A DNA stretch of 5,624 nucleotides. Source: Candidatus Faecivivens stercoripullorum (GTDB taxonomy: Bacteria; Bacillota; Clostridia; Oscillospirales; Ruminococcaceae). The position numbers and the translations under genes were made by a program. This document shows positions 1-4,605 of this stretch, piece by piece (position 1 is the stretch's first letter; every line of letters begins with the position of its first letter). Under the pieces are notes generated by a model that was given only the letters and a program-made list of their open reading frames with translations, ran no database searches and had not been told where the DNA came from. Location of the stretch: positions 1 through 5,624 of the forward strand of contig DVLW01000116.1 of the NCBI GenBank assembly GCA_018715285.1. Direction: 5' to 3'.

Positions 1-396
1 AGCTACAGCTGGAGCGAAGAAATGATGGACGGGCTTAATGAATCTTTCGGCTCGGATTTCCATTTCCCTGAAATATGGGATGCCGCCAGAGAGACGCTGG
101 AAACGGTGCGGGAAGATTTCTTTACGATACCAGTTTTGTCGCTGCTGAATAAGCCGGCGACCTATACCTGGGCAGCAATCCTGTTTATTGTCTACTGCCT
201 GAGAAGAAAAAGTCTGGTTGGGTTTATTTTCAGTATGCCGATGATCGTACAGATGCTGATCTTCATTACCGGACCGACGAACGGCTATTATTGCCGGTAC
301 GAATATCCGATGCTGGTCTACCTTCCGGCGGCCATCGTGATGGGAATGCAGCTGATCGGAGAGAAAAGCACTGCACCTCAACCCTGCGCGGCATAA
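1..396 (+). CDS. C-terminal part of a polytopic membrane protein (DUF6020 / glycosyltransferase-39-like), 5' truncated by window
   Basis: The frame is open from base 1 (first residues SYSWSEE), so the gene begins upstream; the ATG codons at 22 and 25 are probably internal. 131 residues are visible, ending in a TAA stop. After a soluble, probably extracytoplasmic stretch with an amphipathic helix come about three hydrophobic segments: one around ATYTWAAILFIVY, a second around VGFIFSMPMIVQMLIFITG, and a third around MLVYLPAAIVMGMQLIG. Between the last two is the motif GPTNGYYCRYEYPM. A conserved N/R-Y-x-Y-P near the last membrane helix, with a short tail, recalls the C-terminus of Firmicutes DUF6020 proteins and related GT-C-fold mannosyltransferase-like proteins that act on cell-surface glycans. 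That family call is from memory and moderate at best; membrane localisation is much safer. The gene is convergent with the operon to its right and shares a terminator with it. Confidence 0.55.
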   Translation, partial: SYSWSEEMMDGLNESFGSDFHFPEIWDAARETLETVREDFFTIPVLSLLNKPATYTWAAILFIVYCLRRKSLVGFIFSMPMIVQMLIFITGPTNGYYCRYEYPMLVYLPAAIVMGMQLIGEKSTAPQPCAA

Positions 397-399
397 ATG

Positions 400-438
400 A
401 AAAAAGAGTCTGAATCGTCATGATTCAGGCTCTTTTTT
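400..438. terminator. Bidirectional Rho-independent terminator
   Basis: Left arm 400-416 (AAAAAAGAGTCTGAATC) pairs with right arm 422-438 (GATTCAGGCTCTTTTTT) over 17 positions, with one G-T wobble (409/429) and a 5-base loop GTCAT. The A-run and T-run at the ends give a U-tract to transcripts in either direction. It starts 4 bases after the TAA of the plus-strand membrane gene and lies 10 bases past the stop of the minus-strand operon's last gene, so it should end both convergent units. Confidence 0.93.
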
Positions 439-447
439 TATACGTTC

Positions 448-1206
448 TCAGAATATCCATTCTGCCGCAACTGTCAGCAGATACAATACCGGCTGATGCA
501 GCAGATAAATCACCAGCGAATGCCGTCCCATCCATCCAAACGGCGGAATATTCCACGTCCACCACCGGCCTCTGAATCCCATCCGCTGGCAAATCCGGCA
601 GACAAAATATCCTGCAAGGAACAGGAAATACCACGGCAGCATCGGGAAATAATCGGTAGACATAAATCCCGGTTCGGTAAACCCCAGAAAGGTCATCCCA
701 AGCCCCTTATACAGCAGCTGCGGCAACGGCAGGAAGAATATCCCTTTTATACCGATCATGCCGTCACTGACCCATCTGGTCAGCCAGAACAGCAATATAC
801 TCCCCAGTAACCCGACTCCCGACGGAACTTTCCGCAGCAGTCGGTTCAATAATCCTGTCAGGATCATGCAGCTACCCAGCAGCGTCAGCACCCCAAACAC
901 CACCCGGTTTTCGGGCATAAAAATCACTGTCACTGCCGTCACCAGCAGCCCGGCACCGAATACCTCGATGCCGCGCCTTACAGGATGGCGTCCCAGCGGC
1001 AGACAGAATCCCGAAAGGATGATGAATGTCCAGCAGATACTCTGCTGCCAGATAAACGCGCCTGTTCCATGGTACCATTCCCATTCCATCCCGGCGATAA
1101 ACACTGCGTCCCAAGCGGCATGGTACAAAATCATGCTTACCAGCGTTATTCCGCGCAGTGTATCCAGTACCGACAGCCTTCGGCGCGGCGCCGTCTCACT
1201 TTCCAG
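448..1206 (-). CDS. DUF1624 / heparan-alpha-glucosaminide N-acetyltransferase-like membrane protein, CTG start
   Basis: A multipass membrane protein with about seven hydrophobic segments, matching the HGSNAT_cat/DUF1624 family of predicted membrane acyltransferases. Family hallmarks are the N-terminal LDTLRGI (residues 14-20) followed by a helix ending in MILYHAAWD (His29), and the C-terminal GRHSLVIYLLHQPVLYLL (about 227-244). The first in-frame ATG (base 1134) would give 228 residues and remove LDTLRGI and half of the first helix. Upstream the frame stays open for 24 codons to a CTG at 1206-1204, seven bases after a perfect AAGGAGG; an in-frame TAA precedes that site and no ATG, GTG or TTG lies between. 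I therefore call a CTG start and 252 residues. The basic stretch PRRR before helix 1 fits an inside-facing N-terminus. Acyl donor and acceptor are unknown; surface polysaccharide or sugar acylation is a guess. It is the fourth gene of the operon, 82 bases after DUF1667. Confidence 0.8.
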   Translation of the reverse strand: MESETAPRRRLSVLDTLRGITLVSMILYHAAWDAVFIAGMEWEWYHGTGAFIWQQSICWTFIILSGFCLPLGRHPVRRGIEVFGAGLLVTAVTVIFMPENRVVFGVLTLLGSCMILTGLLNRLLRKVPSGVGLLGSILLFWLTRWVSDGMIGIKGIFFLPLPQLLYKGLGMTFLGFTEPGFMSTDYFPMLPWYFLFLAGYFVCRICQRMGFRGRWWTWNIPPFGWMGRHSLVIYLLHQPVLYLLTVAAEWIF

Positions 1207-1211
1207 AAAAA

Positions 1212-1220
1212 CTCCTCCTT
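1212..1220 (-). promoter_or_regulatory. Strong ribosome binding site that fixes the CTG start of the DUF1624 gene
   Basis: On the minus strand this reads AAGGAGGAG, a full match to the Shine-Dalgarno consensus. Seven bases separate AAGGAGG from CTG (1206-1204). No ATG, GTG or TTG in the right frame lies at a usable distance; the nearest in-frame ATG is at 1134, about 80 bases away. A site this strong is unlikely to be chance in an 82-base gap. Confidence 0.8.
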
Positions 1221-1287
1221 ATTCTGTCCCCAAGACAAATCGGGGTACCGTCCAGACCGACAGCGCCCCGAAATAATATTGATGATG

Positions 1288-1317
1288 ATTATACCGAATG
1301 AATTTCTCTGGTTGCAA
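1288..1317 (-). promoter_or_regulatory. Possible internal promoter for the DUF1624 gene
   Basis: The minus strand carries TATAAT at 1293-1288, overlapping the DUF1667 stop codon, and TTGCAA at 1317-1312, a 4-of-6 match to TTGACA, with an 18-base spacer. Transcription would begin near 1281 and leave a leader of about 75 bases before the CTG start. It could let the membrane protein be expressed without the redox genes. The -10 is perfect but the -35 is weak, and the site lies in AT-richer sequence, so chance is possible. Confidence 0.4.
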
Positions 1318-1660
1318 TCAGCGGTACACCCGTTCCGCACAGGTCTTCAATCACAACCTGTCCAATGGAAACCGGCGCCGGAATACACACCTGATTGACC
1401 GCACGCATTGCCTCAAACAGCATTTCTTTCGGGATATCGCCCTTTGTCCGCACCGGGCACAGCGGAAGATGTCCGCCGCTGACCTTGACCGTTGAAGTCA
1501 GCACTCTGCGGGGCGCGGTCATTTCCGTCTCAGCATACTTTGCACCGCGCGGACAGGTATTGCCGGTCACACTGACAAACTTTCCGCCATCCATCGTCAC
1601 CCGAAGCGTGCATCCAATCGGGCAGACGATACAGGTCAGTTCTTTGATCGTTTCACTCAT
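1289..1660 (-). CDS. DUF1667 Cys-rich protein, probable Fe-S subunit of the flavin dehydrogenase trio
   Basis: A soluble protein of 123 residues. The N-terminus holds Cys10, Cys13, Cys17 and Cys36 (C-x2-C-x3-C-x18-C) within ELTCIVCPIGCTLRV and GNTCPRG. That layout resembles the N-terminal [4Fe-4S] segment of molybdopterin oxidoreductases (CxxCxxxC, a short beta hairpin, then C-x-[KR]-G). The second half has conserved-looking stretches such as RRVLTSTVKV, LPVR-like LCPVRTKGDIPKE and IGQVVIEDLCGTGV, with further Cys at 68, 92 and 108. DUF1667 is known from genomes as the small partner encoded after a GlpA-like dehydrogenase and an FAD/NAD oxidoreductase, exactly as here. An Fe-S role is my inference. 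I chose ATG at 1660, six bases after AGAGGTG; a GTG at 1669 overlapping the previous stop codon would add three residues (MSG) but lacks a well-placed ribosome binding site. Confidence 0.88.
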   Translation of the reverse strand: MSETIKELTCIVCPIGCTLRVTMDGGKFVSVTGNTCPRGAKYAETEMTAPRRVLTSTVKVSGGHLPLCPVRTKGDIPKEMLFEAMRAVNQVCIPAPVSIGQVVIEDLCGTGVPLIATREIHSV

Positions 1661-1665
1661 CCCGC

Positions 1666-2955
1666 TCACCTCTTTTCCAGCCGGACAGTCAGTTGTCCGT
1701 CATCGAGTCCCGACAGGGTTTCCGCCTTCAGGGTTACCGATTCCATCTCACCGGGCAGGAGTTTGGGGCGCATTCCTTTATAGAGAACCTTTTCGCCGCA
1801 CTCGACAATAACCGCCGCTTTTTCGACGACTTCGCCCACACGGAAAAACAACCGTACATCCTCATCTGCCGGCAGAGAAACCGTCTGCGGTACAACATAC
1901 CGGATAACACCCTGCGGATGAACCGCCAGTTTCACACCGGCACGGTCACCTTCCGCCAGCCATTTGGCAGCACCGGCACCGGCCAGTTCCGCTTCAGCCG
2001 ATACAAAGTCAACCAGATCATGTACATGCAAAACGTTGCCTGCTGCAAATACGCCCGGCATTTCGGTTTCACGGTTTTCACCGACCACTGCGCCGCCGGT
2101 AACCGGGTCAAGCGGGATACCAGCCTGACGGGTCAGTTCATTTTCCGGAATCAGTCCGCAGGAAAGCAGCACGGTATCACATTCAAAATACTGTTCGGTT
2201 CCCGGAATCGGGCGCCGCTTTTCATCTACCTGAGAGATGGTCACGCCGGTGACACGTTCCTTGCCGTGAATCTCGGTAATCGTATGGGAAAGCAGCAGCG
2301 GAATATCAAAGTCCCGCAGGCACTGCTGAATATTACGCGACAGACCACCTGAATACGGCATCAGTTCCGCGACGACCTCAACCTTTGCGCCTTCCAGCGT
2401 CATCCGGCGCGCCATAATCAGACCGATATCACCACTGCCGAGGATGACAACCCGGCGTCCGGGCATAAATCCCTTGATGTTGACAAATTTCTGTGCCGCA
2501 CCGGCGGTATAGATACCAGCCGGACGGGTTCCCGGGATATTCAGAGCACCTCTTCCGCGCTCACGGCATCCCATCGCCAGCACCACTGCACGCGCTTTCA
2601 GCCGAATCAGGCCGTGAGCCGAACTGACAGCGGTAATTTCCTTGCGTCCGTCCTCCATCTGGTGCAGCGTCAGAACCATCGTCGACAGCAGCGACGGGAT
2701 TCCCAGCTCATTGACCTTTTTGGCAAACCGTGCGGCATATTCCGGCCCGCTCAGTTCTTCACCAAAACGATGGATACCAAACCCGTTATGGATGCATTGC
2801 AGCAGAATACCGCCCAGTTCCGGTTCTCTCTCAAGAATCAGGATATCCTCAGCCGCCACGCCGTTTTCCACAGCCGCAACCGCAGCCGCGAGTCCAGCCG
2901 GGCCGCCGCCGATAATCACCAGATCTCTTTCCATCTCTGCACTGATCTCACGCAT
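1666..2955 (-). CDS. FAD/NAD(P)-dependent oxidoreductase (Pyr_redox_2), partner of the GlpA-like subunit
   Basis: A flavoprotein of 429 residues with two dinucleotide folds: FAD-binding GGGPAG at 16-21 and NAD(P)-binding GSGDIG at 173-178, plus the second FAD-contact motif PGVFAAGN at 300-307. The stretch GGILLQCIHNGFG (48-60) before GPEYA is characteristic of the subfamily encoded next to GlpA-like and DUF1667 genes. It has no CxxC redox disulfide, so it is not a thioredoxin reductase. The last 90 residues form a beta-rich extension seen in this subfamily. It probably passes electrons between the FAD/[2Fe-2S] dehydrogenase and NAD(P), though direction is not shown by sequence. The ATG at 2955 is preceded by AAGGTGATC, matching the extended anti-Shine-Dalgarno, six bases away, and overlaps the previous gene's stop by 8 bases. 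A second ATG at 2934 (MERDLVIIGGG) is possible but has a weaker site. The overlap suggests translational coupling. Confidence 0.93.
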   Translation of the reverse strand: MREISAEMERDLVIIGGGPAGLAAAVAAVENGVAAEDILILEREPELGGILLQCIHNGFGIHRFGEELSGPEYAARFAKKVNELGIPSLLSTMVLTLHQMEDGRKEITAVSSAHGLIRLKARAVVLAMGCRERGRGALNIPGTRPAGIYTAGAAQKFVNIKGFMPGRRVVILGSGDIGLIMARRMTLEGAKVEVVAELMPYSGGLSRNIQQCLRDFDIPLLLSHTITEIHGKERVTGVTISQVDEKRRPIPGTEQYFECDTVLLSCGLIPENELTRQAGIPLDPVTGGAVVGENRETEMPGVFAAGNVLHVHDLVDFVSAEAELAGAGAAKWLAEGDRAGVKLAVHPQGVIRYVVPQTVSLPADEDVRLFFRVGEVVEKAAVIVECGEKVLYKGMRPKLLPGEMESVTLKAETLSGLDDGQLTVRLEKR

Positions 2956-4396
2956 CCAGATCACCTTCCTTTGCCTTACCGACCAGCAGACGGGAAGCAC
3001 CTCCGCATTTGGTCACCTGTTCTACCGGTATGCCCAGTTCCCTTGCAATGATCTCCACTGCCTGCGGCGTACAGAAGCCACCGTTGCAGCGTCCCATTCC
3101 GGTACGGGTACGGCGCTTGACGCCATCAAGGTCATGAGCAGGCGGATTCTGATGCAGTGCCCGGACGATTTCCCCTTCGGTAACCGTCTCACAGCGGCAG
3201 ATGATCTGACCAAAACGCGCATCTTCCGCAATCAGCTTGCGGCGTTCTTCGATATCCATCTCTCTGAAGCGAGGAATCGGATGACGGATGGGGTTAAAGT
3301 CTGCCTTTTCTTTGAGCTGTACGCCCATTTCCGCCAACAGGCTGACCGCATACTCTGCAATCGCCGGTGCGGAAGACAGACCAGGCGATTCGATACCGGT
3401 AATCTCCACCAGCTGCGGACGGTTTTTAGACGGTTCAATCACAAAATCATGCTCTTTCGAGCAGGAACGCAGCCCGGTAAAGCTGGTAATGACCGCACGC
3501 AGATTGACACCCGGCACCGATTTGGAAGCAAGTCTTGCAACCGTTGCAAGACCTTCGGCAGTCGTCGCGGTATCTTCCCTGTCTTCCCGGTTTTCAGAGG
3601 TCGGCCCGAGCAGCAGATTTCCGTCCACCGTCGGCGTTACCAGAATACCCTTACCCATCACCGACGGACACTGGAAGATGGTATGGGAGACCATCTTTCC
3701 CTGATCGCGGTCCAGCAGCAGATACTCGCCGCGCCGCGGGAAGACATGATAGTCTGCATCTCCCATCAGAGCCGCTACACGGTCACTGAAAAGACCGGCA
3801 GCATTGACGACGTACTTTGCCTGCACCTCTTCTCCATCCGCAGATACAAGCGTCCATACGCCTTTATCAAAGCGCGCGTCCACTACTTCAAAACCGGTAA
3901 TCAACTTCACTCCGTTGTCCATCGCATTACCAGCCGCTGCAATCGTCAGCTCATACGGGCATACAATGCCGCCGCTGGGAGCAACCAGCGCCGCAACCAC
4001 TTCACCGGAAACATTCGGTTCCATTTCACGCGCTTCGTCGCCAGAAACGATTTTTACACCGGGTACACCGTTTTTGATACCGCGGTCGAGCAGTACCTGC
4101 AATGTCCCGACATCCTCTTCATTAAAAGCAAGTACCATCGACCCATTGCGCTTAAACGGCACCGACAGCTGCTTTGCCAGTTCATCCATCATCGCATTTC
4201 CGCGGACATTCATCCGTGCCATTACGCTTCCGGGCTGGCAGTCAAACCCTGCATGAATGATTGCTGAATTTGCCTTGGAAGTTCCCATCGCCACATCGTC
4301 TGCTTTTTCCAGCATACAGACATCCAGCTCATATCTGGAAAGTTCCCTTGCGATCAGTGCGCCGACAACGCCTGCACCGATCACTGCAACGTCCAT
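2948..4396 (-). CDS. GlpA-like FAD-dependent dehydrogenase with C-terminal BFD-type [2Fe-2S] domain
   Basis: 482 residues. Residues 3 to about 360 form a DAO-type FAD fold: dinucleotide motif GAGVVG at 7-12, the family stretch NSAIIHAGFD, and the FAD-binding VVNAAGLFSD region. Residues about 395-470 form a BFD-like [2Fe-2S] domain with four Cys at 400, 402, 437 and 442 (C-x-C-x34-C-x4-C, within CRCE and GRCNGGFC). This is the arrangement of E. coli GlpA, the FAD subunit of anaerobic glycerol-3-phosphate dehydrogenase. The subfamily also includes proteins of unproved substrate (LhgO/GlpO-like), so glycerol 3-phosphate is likely but not certain; no glpK or glpF is present to support it. No membrane segment is seen. 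ATG 4399 and 4396 are adjacent. GGAG at 4406-4403 is six bases from 4396 and only three from 4399, so I chose 4396. First gene of the operon, about 75 bases from the predicted transcription start. Confidence 0.93.
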   Translation of the reverse strand: MDVAVIGAGVVGALIARELSRYELDVCMLEKADDVAMGTSKANSAIIHAGFDCQPGSVMARMNVRGNAMMDELAKQLSVPFKRNGSMVLAFNEEDVGTLQVLLDRGIKNGVPGVKIVSGDEAREMEPNVSGEVVAALVAPSGGIVCPYELTIAAAGNAMDNGVKLITGFEVVDARFDKGVWTLVSADGEEVQAKYVVNAAGLFSDRVAALMGDADYHVFPRRGEYLLLDRDQGKMVSHTIFQCPSVMGKGILVTPTVDGNLLLGPTSENREDREDTATTAEGLATVARLASKSVPGVNLRAVITSFTGLRSCSKEHDFVIEPSKNRPQLVEITGIESPGLSSAPAIAEYAVSLLAEMGVQLKEKADFNPIRHPIPRFREMDIEERRKLIAEDARFGQIICRCETVTEGEIVRALHQNPPAHDLDGVKRRTRTGMGRCNGGFCTPQAVEIIARELGIPVEQVTKCGGASRLLVGKAKEGDLDA

Positions 4397-4431
4397 CATT
4401 CACTCCACATCCTTTCCGAATTTCATACGCT

Positions 4432-4468
4432 TTTACAGCTGTTTTTTTACACATTGTCCAGCTGTAAA
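4432..4468. repeat. Perfect 10-bp inverted repeat in the operon leader, candidate operator
   Basis: TTTACAGCTG at 4432-4441 and its exact complement CAGCTGTAAA at 4459-4468 are separated by 17 bases. Each arm contains the palindrome CAGCTG, and the two palindrome centres lie 23 bp apart, roughly two helical turns. The repeat begins within a few bases of the predicted transcription start, a typical place for a repressor operator. In RNA it could form a 10-bp stem with a 17-base loop; no U-run follows, so it is not a terminator. No regulator gene lies in the window to name the binding protein. Confidence 0.65.
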
Positions 4469-4477
4469 TACAGATTT

Positions 4478-4506
4478 ATTGTAATCAAATCCATCGGCAT
4501 TGTCAA
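4478..4506 (-). promoter_or_regulatory. Sigma-A promoter of the GlpA-like / FAD oxidoreductase / DUF1667 operon
   Basis: On the minus strand, TTGACA (4506-4501) is a perfect -35 box and TACAAT (4483-4478) a 5-of-6 -10 box, with the ideal 17-base spacer. Transcription should begin near 4471, giving a leader of about 70-75 bases before the ATG at 4396. It sits between the terminator of the upstream peptidase gene and the inverted repeat, so the operon is an independent unit. Confidence 0.88.
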
Positions 4507-4547
4507 TCACTTCCGCTGGCAAACCGCGGATTTTACACAAACCATTC

Positions 4548-4587
4548 AAAAGGCGAAGCAACAGCCATTCAGCCGCCACTCCGCCTT
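4548..4587 (-). terminator. Rho-independent terminator of the VanY-like gene, minus strand only
   Basis: Read on the minus strand, AAGGCGGAGTGGCGGC (4587-4572) pairs with GCTGTTGCTTCGCCTT (4565-4550) over 16 uninterrupted positions around the loop TGAATG, followed by TT, giving a TTTT run. Five of the 16 pairs are G-U wobbles, which become A-C mismatches in RNA of the opposite strand, so the hairpin is strong only for minus-strand transcripts. It begins 18 bases after the TGA of the peptidase gene. The U-tract is short. Confidence 0.72.
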
Positions 4588-4605
4588 ATCCATCAACCTA
4601 TTCAA

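Noticed and set aside
1228..1270. Two mutually exclusive hairpins before the DUF1624 gene (CGGGG at 1270-1266 pairing with CCCCG at 1245-1241, or CCCC with GGGG at 1231-1228), reminiscent of an attenuator
   Set aside because: Stems are only 4-5 bp with long loops, there is no U-tract, and no leader peptide or known riboswitch core is visible. Likely chance in G/C-rich patches.
1146..1340. Small minus-strand frame of 64 codons spanning the DUF1667 / DUF1624 gap
   Set aside because: It overlaps both genes in another frame, and its product shows no family features. The DUF1624 frame explains the same bases with a clear motif and ribosome binding site.
1693..2352. Open frame of 219 codons on the plus strand, antisense to the FAD oxidoreductase
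   Set aside because: Again in exact codon register with the sense gene, with no ribosome binding site or family resemblance; a by-product of codon bias.
1666..3000. Longer start for the FAD oxidoreductase at base 3000 (adds MLPVCWSVRQRKVIW)
   Set aside because: The extra residues lie wholly inside the preceding gene's coding sequence, look unlike the family N-terminus, and the ATG at 2955 has a well-placed AAGGTGATC.
2642..4267. Open frame of 541 codons on the plus strand, antisense to the two flavoprotein genes
   Set aside because: It is codon-aligned with the GlpA-like gene on the other strand and stays open because that gene rarely uses TTA, CTA or TCA. It crosses the junction of two real genes, has no recognisable domain, and its product is rich in Arg, His and Ser as expected of a shadow frame.
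4512..4530. Short hairpin TCCGCGG-TTTG-CC-A-GCGGA just upstream of the -35 box
   Set aside because: Only about 7 bp with a bulge and no T-run. It could be part of a regulator site, but the 16-bp terminator next to it already explains transcription ending, and nothing else supports it.
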